From: Carettochelys insculpta
Lineage: Eukaryota > Chordata > Testudines > Carettochelyidae
Direction: 5' to 3'
DNA: 64,000 nt
Assembly: GCF_033958435.1 (NCBI RefSeq)
Contig: NC_134139.1
Span: forward strand, 200,243,501-200,307,500
Shown here: positions 26,301 through 38,600 of the stretch, piece by piece
Numbering within the stretch: the stretch's first letter is position 1
Layout of the letters: the number at the start of each line of letters is the position of its first letter
Made by a program: the position numbers and the translations under genes
Notes under the pieces: model-generated
The model's database searches: none
Seen by the model: only the letters and a program-made list of their open reading frames with translations
Told to the model about the DNA's origin: nothing

Positions 26301-29300
26301 GCTTTTAGCTCATGCTGTAGAGAAACTTCTTTTAGCTCCTAAGCTTGCAGGTTCATTCCCTCCTGCCAACAACCTGGGTCCATTGACCTTACACAATCAT
26401 AAGGAAGTATTTCACACAATGCACAGTTAACCTATGGAACTTCCTGTCAGGATTTTTTGTGAAGACCAGGGATTTAACAGGGTTCAAAACAAAATTAGAT
26501 ACGTTCATGAAGAGTAAGTTCATCAATAGTTACTAGCCACAATGGCCAGGGATGCAACGCCAAGTTCCAGGTGTCCTTGAACCTCTGCCAGACAGAAGCT
26601 AGGATTAGAATGGCCAGGGTGATGGAGATCATTCAAGAGTTGCCTGTGACAGAATGGACAAGGCCCAGAGGGTCCTTGCTGGAGGCCTTGTGAATCTGCC
26701 ACACCCCACCTCACAAAAGCAGTAGACAGTTCTCCAAGCAGATTAAAGTGGCTGCAGTGAAAGCAGCCAATCAGGAACAAGAAGGCCATATGAAAGGAGC
26801 TGCAGAACAGAGCAGTAGTTAGTTCTTCTTTGTGCAGAGTGGATGACTGGATGGCTGAGACACAGAGAGAGAGAGAGACAGAGAGAGAGGGCAGGGGAGC
26901 AGCAGCAGCATAACCACCATCACCACCACCACGAATTGCAGGCTGGCAGACTAAGCTGGAACTTTAAGATAAAGCCCTGAGGTAAGGGTGATGATGGTGC
27001 TTCCAGGAAGGAAGCCCTGATGGAAGAGACTGATAGACATTGAAAGGGGCCATGAAAAAGGCCTTGTTGGACATTTATCCCACAACAGCCTTGTTTTCTT
27101 TGGGCACACAAAGGATGTGTGACTTGGCCAGAGGGCTGGGTCACAGAAGATCCTTCTTAGACAAGTGCAGGCACATGTGCTCAGCTGCAGGGGCACCCAT
27201 GAGAATTGTGTGCAACCCGATTACATTACCTTCTTCAGTTTATTCTCTTCTAAGCATCTGGACTGGTCCCAGTCAGAAGATTGAGCGCTGGGCTAGATGG
27301 ACCATTGGTCTGACCCGTTATGATCATTCTTATGAACCCTCATGATGTGAAGATACCTGAACTGATTAACTTCATGATCACAGTACAATTACTAAAATCC
27401 TTCCCTCCCTGCAGTGCAGCATTTATATTTTTTGTATTAAGGTAGACTCTAAAGAACCCAGGTGAGATTATGTGCCATACAGGCACATAATAGGAGACTG
27501 TGCCTAACCTCAAAACCCTACATCTGTACACTGGGACCATGTCTTTCCTTATATCTGCCAAGCACTTCCAGATGCTGTATGATAATAAGCACCCTTATTA
27601 ATAATGTGCATAGGAGATAGGCACCTGGTTTTCTTGTAGACCTCAGTATCTTGCTGTTGCCATGACTTATGTACCCATCCATTAGATAGCAGCTCACAAT
27701 GGAGAATGCCATGACTATTTGCTGTTCCATCCACACTGATTTGTAGAGAACAGGCTCCACTAGTTTTTTGTCTTAAAGTCAGTGCCTGGGTACATGTCCC
27801 TGGCCTCAACTTCCAAGCAGACCTCTGAAAATCTATTATAACAGATGAGCTAAACATGGGCTTAAACTGCAGCAAGGGAGGTTTAGGTTGGACATTAGGA
27901 AAAAGGTCCTAACTGACAGCGTGGTCAAACACTGGAATAAACTGCCTCAGGAGGTTGTGTAATCTCCATCTCTGGAGATATTTAAGAACAGGTTAGATAA
28001 GTGTCTGTCAGGGGTGGTCTAGACAGTACTTGGTCCTGCAATGAGGGCAGGGGCTGGACACGATGACATCTCAAGGTCCGTTCCATTCCTAGCATTCTAT
28101 GATTCTGTGTTGAAAACTGACTGAGTTAGCTTCACAAGTACATTGACAAAGAAACGTAGCAAGCATTTTCAATGGTTGAACCACTATTAATGGAGTCAGA
28201 CAGCTCTGGGTTATACCAAGGTACAACTGCACAGCTCTCTCGGTGTTTAGAGGCCCTGAAATCATCCTACTTTGCCTACTTTAAAAAAACAAAAAAACAA
28301 AAAACCCCACAATAAATGCCTTCACTGTATTTTTTAGCATTGTCTGTAAAGTTGGGTATATGTCCTGCAGGGAATTAAAATCAAAAAGTTGTCTCTTTGT
28401 TCCCAGAGGAACTTGCCATGACAGTAATACAGGAAACCTCTTGGTCATTTTTCTTACCTGAAAAATTAAATGCAACTCTTTGGCTATGTCTACACTAGCC
28501 AAAAACTTCAAAATGGTCATGCAAATGGCCATTTCGAAGTTTACTAGTGAAGCGCTGAAATGCATATTCAGCGCCTCATGAGCATGCGGGCGGCCGTGGC
28601 ACATTGACATGGCTCACCGCCACGTGGCTCGTCCAGATGGGGCTCCTTTTCGAAAGGACCCCGGCTACTTTGAAGTCCCCTTATTCCTATGAGCAGATGG
28701 GAGTAAGGGGACTTTGAAGTAGGCAGGGTCCTTTCAAAAAGGAGCCCCGTCTGGATGAGCCAGGATCTGACCACAGTGATATGTGCATTCATGAGCTCCT
28801 GGCTTGATTATTGCAACTCATATCAGAAATGAAGCCACACATCCTGAAAAAGCTCCACCTGGTACAGCTTGACCTAGCTTTGTGAACCCATGACTCATGG
28901 GCTGTGCTTACACTAGCCAAAAACTTCGAAATGGCCATCCAAATGGCCATTTCAAAGTTTACTAATGAAGCGCTGACATACATATTCAGCGCCTCATGAG
29001 CATGCGGGCAGCCGCGACACTTCGAAATTGACATGGCTCGCCGCCGTGCAGTGTCCAGACAGGGCTCCTTTTTGAAAGGACCCTGGCTACTTCGAAGTCC
29101 CCTTATTCCTATGAGCAGATGGGAATAAGGGGACTTCAAAGGAGGCGGGGTCCTTTCGAAAAGGAGCCCTGTCTGAACGAGCTGTGCGGTGGTGAGCTGC
29201 GTCAATTTCAAAGTGCCACGGCTGCCCGCATGCTAATGAGGCACTGAATATGTATTTCAGCGCTTCATTAGTAAACTTCAAAATGGCCATTTGCATGACC

Positions 29301-29652
29301 ATTTCGAAGTTTTTGGCTAGTGTAGACATGGCCTTTGAGGTGCAAAGAGTGAATGGAAAATTATGTCCTCACAGGTTTCGGTTTCTCTGAATTGGCAGTA
29401 CTTGAGTTTTGGGTTCAAATCCAGATGGAAATCACTATTTGGTTTGCCAGCTAGATCATGAAAAACTGTGTCTCTCAAAGTTTGACGGGAACAATACAAA
29501 CTAGTCCAGAATTGATCAGATCTGTGACCAGATTCTTTGGCAAAATTTTCAGTCCTTTGATAAACCCAAGACACCTCTGGACTTTGTACTGAAACATAAA
29601 AAGCTCAGAAGTGTTATAGGGACTGCAGTTCTGTCATAAAAATTTCAATGTG

Positions 29653-29694
<42 letters not shown>

Positions 29695-32600
29695 TTTAGA
29701 CTGTGTGAGAAGCTTAATTTAGTATTATAGTATTGTATACTATCCTGTTGCAATAACAATCCTTACTCACAACTCACTCAGTGAATGAACAGCCTGTGTT
29801 TAAGTCACACTGAAAACCAATATTTTAGACCTTTAATGTAGTTCTTTGATACAGTGTTGTTTTTTACCCTTACCTCTATCTGGTTAGCAGGAGCTCTGAT
29901 GTAGATCCCTGCCGGTGACAATGTTTCAATGTTGGAAAGTCCATCAGTTCCAGAAACTCCAATCACTGCATTGTGCCGGATTATATTCCCCTTTTCCAAC
30001 CGTCCTCCTAAAATATAGGAGGAAAAATTCATCAAATACAGCTCCAACAATCACCACTCATGCAGGAACATATTATTGCGTGTCAAAACAAAAAGGCAGT
30101 CAAGTAGCACATTAAAGACTAAGAAAATAATGTATTAGGTGAGCTTTTGTGGGACAGACCCACTTCTTCAGACCATAGCCATACCAGAACAGACTCAATA
30201 CTCAAGGCATAGAGAACCAAAAACAGTAATCAATGTTTACAAATCAGAAAAAAATGATCAAGGTGAGCAAATCAAGAGAGCAGAGGGGGTGGAGGGGAGA
30301 GTCAAGAATTAGATTAAGCCAAGTATGCAAAAGAGCCCCTATAATGTCGCATAAAATCTTTATCCCGGTTCAAACCACCTGTTAATGTGCCAAATTTGAA
30401 TATGAAAGGGAGTTCAGCAGTTTGTTTTCATTCCCCACCTGTACTGCTGTGAAGGGCACTGTGTGCAGGTTGGCAGCAGCTCTACAAAGGTGGCTACATT
30501 TCTGTAGTGCTGTGCATTTATTGTTTGAAAAGCCCTTTGGAATCCACGTTACACCACAGAAGGAAAGCTGTGAGTGGAGCAGGATCAATTTAAAATGGCC
30601 AAGGTCTAAATATCAGGGATGAGGATTATTACTGTAGTGCATAGTGGAAAGATCAGACGATTTCTGCAAAGTGGAAAAGGAGTTGTTATTATTGATTTGT
30701 ATTATGTTAGTGCCAAGAGGCTGGAACCAAGGTCAGACCTGCTTTGTATTAGACACTGTACTAATACAGAGTAAGACAGTCTCTGCCCCAAAGAGCATGC
30801 AATCTAAACAGAGAAGACAGACAGCAGGTATGATGATGTACATTGTATAACTGGGGAACATTGGCAAAGAGAGATGAGGTGAGTTGCCCAGGGTCTGTAA
30901 CAAAAAAGCAGCCCAGTAGCACTTTAAAGACTAACAAAATAATTTATCACGTGATGAGCTTTTGTGGGACAGACCCACGTCAGACCATAGCCAGACCAGA
31001 ACAGACTCAATATTTAAGGCACAGAGAACCAAAAATAGTAATCAAGGTTGACAAATCAGGAAAGTATTATCAAGGTGAACAAATCAGAAAGCAGAGGAGC
31101 AGAAGGTGGGAGGGAGGAGTCAAGAATTAGATTAAAGACAGGAAATAAACCCAGATCTTGTGAGTCCCCATCTCATGCCTTGACTGTGTAAACAGAAACT
31201 TCAAAACACTTCCTGCAATCCTGTACCAAAGTGCTTTGTTTTTTGGTTTGCTTATTATATTTATTTATTTATAGCCATAAACTAGACAATGGCTAGAAGA
31301 TGACAAGACTGAATGGGTTCACCAGTCACACCTACATGCATGCAACCTGCCTGCAGTAACCAGGTCCCCCAAATGGCATACGCTTTGATTTGGCACAGAA
31401 AGGAGTGGTGGAGGAAAGCATTTTAACTCCATCCTAGGAAATGCCAGACATCATATGTCTGGAAAACGGCAAGCCCTATCCAGGGAACACGCAAATCAAC
31501 CACACCCTTCCCTTAAAGAAATGTGATTCTTGCTAGGGATTACTTAGGCCAAAACTCCCTCCAATTCTTCCTGATGACCTCCCCCATGTTAACCATCTTA
31601 AAGTCGAGATTAATAGAAAAAAAATATGCGTACGACTTGGGGCTTTATTTTTTCAAATCCTGCAACCTCTATGGCATTTACCATGGAACTAGACCCTATT
31701 GAGACATATTTCCTTTACATATTGTATTATTTCAATCACAGCTATTATCTGAGCACAAGCTGGATTGTACACTAGTGCTTTAGAAAGTCAGATAGCCTTG
31801 GAAGGAGGCATAAAAAGTCTTGGCTTCCAGGCCAGGACTTTGTTTGCCAATTAATTTTAAGCCCAAAGCGACTTTTTATGACTGTCCTGCAAAACCCTAG
31901 AAAATAAGGGTTTAAAGGGAATCATTGTGAGTTTCCAATTCTAGAGCAGCAAACAGGCAGCTATAATAAATATGTCTTTGCAGGTAGCAAAATGATATAT
32001 AAATTCATCTTTCAGACCCTCTGGAGCTACTGACATTGAAGCCATTAAAGACATCTTGAGGATATAGAGTATTCAGAACGAAATTTCCGAGGAGACATTT
32101 AGCTTGACCCAGAGATTAGAAAGGCAGACTTATGTCTTAGCATGAAAGATCGGGGAAAGGATTTCCAAACTGAGACCTGGATAGGTTGAGTGCTGAACCC
32201 ATACGCGGTCAAACTGGTGCAAATGGGAATGCCTACATGTGTGCATTGGATGGCAGGGTCAGTGCCCAAGGATTTTGTTTATTTTATTAAATTAAAATGG
32301 CAGTTTCTGATCTGATGACTCGTCTTGGGGCAGCTAAACTGAACACATATCATTGATACTCAGGCAGTATAAGATCCTGGTGGAACAGACAGGAGACCTA
32401 TCTCCAGCTTGTTTTAATGGTAGAAAGGAGAAAGAGTTTGATTTTCAGTATTTTTGTTGTCTCAAGCTCCAAATCAGTCGAGTACTTAAGCCTGTGCTTG
32501 ACTATCAACGTAGGCTATCACTCCATTATCTTTGTTGATTTGAATCTTTAAATATTACATCACCAAGATTTTTCAATTACAAGTGAATCAGATGTTTTGA

Positions 32601-35600
32601 ATCTACTGCTGTATTTTAAAGAAAAGGAAGGGGGCAGGAGAGATGTGGGATTGAACATGCTCCATGATGGTCTTAAAAGGGAGTCAAGGCATTTTTAATC
32701 ACATGGAAGTAGGTCCTCAGCATCTGCATGGGAATGGTAGACAGTGATACACCAGATTCTGTAAGACTTGTGGCAGAGAACATCTAACCTCCTTCCATCC
32801 AAAGAGGTTTTGCTTAAGAGGACCTTCGGCATAGAGTGCCATGAAAAAGTGGATTGAAAATCCTCTGCTTCACTTACCCAGTAGAATCCCATGACCTAGA
32901 ATGTTATGGAAAACATTATTGTCCACTCTTAGTTGTGAGGTGCGAAGCAGACTGAGTCCTCGACCAAAAGAATCCCACACAGAGCAACCACGAATGTAAG
33001 AATCTGGAAAGCAAAAGGCAGCATCAGAGGAAAGTAGGAATAGAACCCCAGGTTGCTGCCATTAAAGGTGGTGCATTTCTACTAGGTGGTATTCATCAGC
33101 TTTGATGTTGCTTGGTTAATCTAACTTGCTCTGATGCACTGAGGAGATGGACACACTTACCACATTTTGCAGTTTTCACCAACCTCCAAATATTGCTTAT
33201 ATGATGAATTTTAAACCCCCACCCCCATTGCTAATTGATAACAGATTTGCAATGTTGTCACATTGCATCATAACACAATGAGGTTTAAAGCAGTATCACA
33301 ACATTGCAAAGCACCGTGGCATTGTGCTTACACAAAGACAGCACATTTTCCATGACTGTCACCATATTAGGTGAATGTGCATCACAACAATGTAATGTAA
33401 GTGAGCTTTTTTCTATGCAACAAATGCTATAATGTAGCCAGGTTAGCACAATCACAGGGGAAATGAACACAGGCCACCCAGTGATCCTCAAAGCAAGAAT
33501 AAACCTTTCACTACACTATCTGTGATCAGAAGACAGGCTTTCGAAAACTGGGGGGGTCCTTTCAGACAGTCCCATCTCCACAGGCGGTGTGCGAGTCAAA
33601 AAGCCTCACCGTTGAATCGCTGCGGCTGCCATTATGCTAATGAGGTGCTGCATATTCATTGCAGCGCCTCATTAGCATCTTTTGAACCTGCTCATTAACA
33701 TGCCCCTTTTGGAAGGAACGGGCACATGTAGACCCAGCCTACATGTCTTCTAAGAGCCCAGTAAGCAATGAAAGTGTTGGTAGTGCTGCGAGACAATATT
33801 GACCTCCTGTTGTTTGGCAAACTCTGTTGTTTGGCACCAGTCAGGTCACGAGGGTTCCAGACTAGAGAGTTCAATCTTTATTAAATAGTACCTATGTCTT
33901 AGATAGCAGTTTGCATCAACAGATCACAAAGCACTTCACAGTGTTTAGTGTAACTACTCCGAGAATACTCCTGAGAGGTAGGGCAGACCTACTGCCTTCA
34001 TTATACAGGTGAGGAGCTAAGTGATCTACCTGAGGTCACAGAAAGAAGTTGGTGGCAGAGCAGGTATTTGAACATTGGTCTACCCAAGAACTAAGCAACA
34101 GCCCTGACCACTCTCTCACCAGTCATAGGGGCATCCCCAGCTATCGTCAGTGCACTCAGATGCTGCTGGAATGCTTGGCCCATGTGCTGGAACTGAACTC
34201 CTTCCAACCGGATGTGACTGTCTTCACCCTGAAAAGCCTGCACAATGACAACAGCCCCCATATTCCGGGATCCCAGCCTCCTCTCACTCCTCCTGTACAG
34301 GCATGCCAAAGCCTCTGAAATACAGCAGAAAGAATCCATCAGCGGCAGTGCTCCATGGCAAGTCCAAAGCCAGGTCATTCCATGCATTGGAGCTGATCCT
34401 TTTCAGAAGCGTGTATATTGAGACCTACAGGAAGCTGAAGCCATTTTATGCTTCAGTAAGCTCTTTCTGTTCAGTTTTAAATAGATCTGTGCATGGGAAA
34501 GATGAATTTGACATTGATTTACTTTGGGTCAGACTCATGAAAAGGCGATTGAACATGGATGTATTTGAATTAAACTGCAACAGGAACACTTCAAAATTCT
34601 TTCTGAACGTTAGCTCTTCACAGTCCTTCTCAGAGATGTGAGTGAGGACTATTACCCCCACCGGGCAAGTGGGGAAAGTGAGACACAGAGGTTAAGTAGC
34701 AACTTGCTCAGGGTCAAAGAGGGAAACAGAGTTCAGTGGCTGGTACTCAGACCAAACCACTCTCTTTTGGGAGAGGTTAAAGAGGATTTCAATGGGCTTT
34801 GAGTATGAATAATCACCTGACCACTATGGCTGTTCTAGGTCAAATGGGAGACACACATGTGGGTAGCAGATGGAGATTTGTACTTCCACTGTCCTAGCTG
34901 TGCCTGCTCTGAGGCTGTCTGGTCCCTTTCAACACCACTAATTTATTCTTTTAAGAAAGAAAATTAACAAGAAAAGTGAACTGCATCTGATAAAGCCCAC
35001 GAAAACTTATGCCCTAGTAATTTTTTTAGACTTTAAGATTCCACAGGACTACTTGTTGGTTTTGCTGAAACCGGCTAACATGGCTGCCCTTGACACTGAT
35101 GTATGATGTGACTCATTTAAGTTACCTTTTATCCCTATGTTCAGTTTGTCTGGGTGGGAGACTGGAGAGTCTCAGTGGACTGTCTGGGACTCTATCATGA
35201 AAGAATGCGGGGAAAGGGTTAACCCTTACACACTCTTTGCAAGGGGCCACCAGGTAAGCCAATAGGAGGAAGTTCCCAGAATAACTTTCAACCACTATAC
35301 ATCTTTCGAAAGAGGAATGGAAATGAGGGAAATCAAAAATGCAAATGAGACACTAATTTACATATCTTGTGCTTCGTTTGCACAATCTTTTTTCGAAAGA
35401 GATTCTTTTGAAAGAAAGAAAGCAGTGGAGTTGGGGTGCTTTCAAAAATAAACCCATCTTTGAAAGAAACTCCATCGTGCTGAAACCAAATAGGAAGAAG
35501 GGTTCTTTCAAAGACGGGGTTTATTTTCGAAAGAGTTCTGTCTACACTGCTTTCTTTCTTTGAAAAGAATCTCTTCTGAAAAGAGACTATCCAAATGAAG

Positions 35601-38600
35601 TATGAGATATGAAAACTAGTGCTTCATTTGCATTTTTGATTTCCCTCATTTGTATTCCCCATTTGGAAGAGGAATGCAAGTGTAGACATAGCCAGAGAAT
35701 AGAACCTATTTCGAAATAAACCCTTGTGCGTCCTATGAATCTATTTTGAAATAGGCTCTATGTGCATAGACACTGTATTTCAAAATAGCTAAGTGTTATG
35801 TCAAAATGCATTTTTGTGCATAGCAGAGTTATTTTGAAATAAGCTATTCTGAAATAGCTCTTCCAGAATAACTTATTTTAAAATAAGACTGATGTGTAGA
35901 CATACCCTAACACAAATAAAACCCTCCTCTGGCTCTCCTTCCACTACTAATGCATCTCAGTGACAATATTCATGGGTGCCAGAGCCGATGGACTGTACAT
36001 CCATGGAACTGCACCAGTAATTGGCTGCTGTGTACCAAATGAAGTCCGCTGTCAATCATTAAAAGTACACAGATTTGTTTTTATAAAGGAAAGCATAAGC
36101 ATTCAGCAGTCCTAATTCTCACCCCACATTACAGTCACTGGGTGTGGTGGTTCTGTTCTCTGTTACTCAGGAGCTCCTGGGTGACTCAGAAACCCCGCCC
36201 TGGAAGTCAGGGAAGTTATACAGGCCTGAAACCACTGTAAGCAAGAGGAGATCAGATCAATTTTCTTTATTTGACCAGGTTTTCCAAATGCGCTTAGCCA
36301 CACACCAGTCTGCTACACTTAAGAGTGCAAAAAGTTGTGAAATTTTAAGTCACTAAAAATTAAACACAATTCAGCATTTAAAACAATATGTACATGGAAA
36401 CAACATTTTCACAAGCTATCCTCCTTGTACCCCTTTAGGCTCATTTTAAAAAGGGAAAGGGATTCCCAAGATGGCTTGTAGCAACAATGTGAGGATAATA
36501 CAGCTGAGAGATAACAAGGCAATTCAGTCCTACTCCTGAGACTTCATACTTCCATGTCAAACAATGTCTGGAAAGAGAAATTCACTTTCCTGGAACTCAG
36601 TGAGCTTCAAAGTTATTCTGTTAACAAAATGATACACCATGATGTGATGCCAAAGTAACAACATTGCTTCTGTTTCTTTCTTTGCCTCCAAATACATCTC
36701 TATCCAAAGACCTTTCTTACCTCCTGACACCCCTGCTTCAGCACATTCCTTTAGGTGAGACATCCTCTCACTGGTAACGTTTCCTCCGACAACAATTCTC
36801 CTGCTAAGCAGTGCTACGACAGCATTCAGAGCAAGATACTGTCCATGCACCCACTCCTCTCCACCGCTGTGAGAGTACCTATAAAAGCACAGCAACAGAT
36901 ATAAGAACATCTGAAGGAAGGAGCCACTCATCCTTCACTTCGAGATGAAAACCTCAGATTTCACAGGTGGGTTCAAAGTAGTTTGGCTAAGTTCCAGGGT
37001 CTAGCTCTGAATCCACCTCTATTTCATCACTGTAAAAGTAACTGGGTATGAATTATAAAAAGGGATAGGGAGTATGGAAAAACTCTGGTTGGCTTAAAAA
37101 TCTTTCAGGATGTTCTATGCAAAAAAATATGTATATATCATCAGAATGAAATCTGAACCTACCAGGTACTTTCATTATGATCCCAAACTCACATCAGGCT
37201 CATAGAAAAGTTCACCCAGTATGAACTAGGCTGAGCTTCAAGAAGACAAGTCAAGTTGTGCTTTCAGGTGGCACCTGTGCATTTTAGACAATTGCAGAGG
37301 TGCTGAGTCATGTGAGTTCCAAGCCACGGTACCTCATGGGAGATGTAATTTGGCAAGGGATCCAATGAATAATACAGCAAGGCAGGAAGTAATCAAACTA
37401 CAACTCCTGGGGGACACCATAGCAGCATTTCTAAATCAAAATATTTTGATTTTGAGAATTCAGTTTGCCAGCAACGTCAAAAACAGCCACAAAAATCAAA
37501 TTTTCTGCGACATAATTTGCACAATTTTTCATGTAGTCAAAAACATAATTTTCCAGTGAAAACAGTTTCACTGGGTCATAATGACCTTTAAATATTGGTT
37601 TATTTGTCCAACATTATTCAGGCCTCTGGAAACAAATGCAAGATTTATAGGTGTCCACCTCATATACTAATTTACTCTGTAACCCCTTTTTTATGATTAA
37701 GAGCATCAACCTCTACTAACATGAGAATAAGACCCTCTAATGTTATCTCTGCTAGGAAATCATAGAGCACCATCACTGGGCAACCAGAACAGTCTCAGAA
37801 GCCATTATCCAAAAAAATGAACACTTTTTATAACACTGAGGTGCTTTGTTTTTATTTTTGAAAGTGCGTGCCCTGCCTCTGTGCACTCTGGTAAGGAAAA
37901 GGAAAACCAAACAAATATGCTCAATATCCCTTCTTTTAGGATCATTCTACTGAGAAATAAATGTTAACTAACTCCAGTTGGCAATTCTATTCTCCCGGTC
38001 ACAGTAATTTTTAAGTGGGTACAGTAAAAAATCATCTGTTTTGGTGGGGGAGGGTTCATTATCATAATGACAGTGAGAAACTGATTTTGTGACTGGACCT
38101 GTCGAGTTTTTCATAACAATTTTGAAGGTTTAAGCGTTACAAAGAAGTTCTCTTCAGATTATGCAAAATCTACCGGCTGATTCTTGGGTTGCTCTTGACA
38201 CATGCTGGAATGCACCATTACAGGGTGATGTCACACTTTCCGTCAAACTTCACAAAGAAAGATGTTTATATAGTACCATCATCATTTATACTTGAAATCC
38301 TGCAATTTCTGACCTTGACTCTCATGCTTTATTGACTTTTTCCTTTACACTCATCCCTCGTTAGACGAGCACAATTGGTTCCCATATTTCTGTTCGTAGG
38401 CAAAAACTCATAAGAGCAACACTAAGTTCCCATTAAACTACACGTAGAAGTCTCCGATTCGTTCCAAGGGCTTGAAACTTGACAAAAAACAGTTGAGTTT
38501 AGGTACTTTTCTGATGTATTTGAATAGTTTGGCATCAGAAATAGAACACAGTGTATGTATGTAGCGCAGGGATTTCCAATCTATGGGTCAGGACCCAAAC

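Larger units (their letters stand above)
25100..27330 (+). mobile_element. CR1-like LINE, 3' part, interrupted by a MITE and a solo LTR
   Basis: Plus-strand pieces read AGTACTGTTCAACACATC-like, then a C-terminal RT region (25140-25680). After the MITE comes [19 protein letters not shown], then [20 protein letters not shown] and [11 protein letters not shown]. After the LTR comes the 3' end GGGCTAGATGGACCATTGG. It is the same family as 590-1803 (antisense). All frames are broken. Confidence 0.75.
18095..29873 (-). other. PKHD1 introns, dense nested transposons
   Basis: Apart from exons 19528-19633 and 21052-21164, the region holds an hAT-like MITE (18471-18954), a pogo-like element with a nested CR1 (19768-20668), MITE ends, a CR1-like LINE interrupted by a MITE and a solo LTR (25100-27330), a CR1 3' end (27850-28112) and the composite MITE (28482-29333). 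A G/C-rich low-complexity stretch at about 21430-21960 shows loose repetition but no clean unit. No gene is seen in it. Confidence 0.65.
30008..36720 (-). other. PKHD1 introns between beta-helix exons
   Basis: This region excludes the exons at 32878-33003 and 34120-34314. It contains retroelement tails (30085-30425 and 30898-31139), a MIR-like SINE split by the second tail, a truncated MITE (33530-33739), MIR-like SINEs and two MITEs (35303-35907). About 31200-32870 is unclassified AT-rich sequence. A short exon was looked for there and not found. Confidence 0.65.

Noticed and set aside
28482..29333. Simple tandem duplication as the explanation for the double MITE
   Set aside because: The LINE segment between the two copies also occurs at 62706-62840, and the 3-bp flanks do not fit a tandem duplication.
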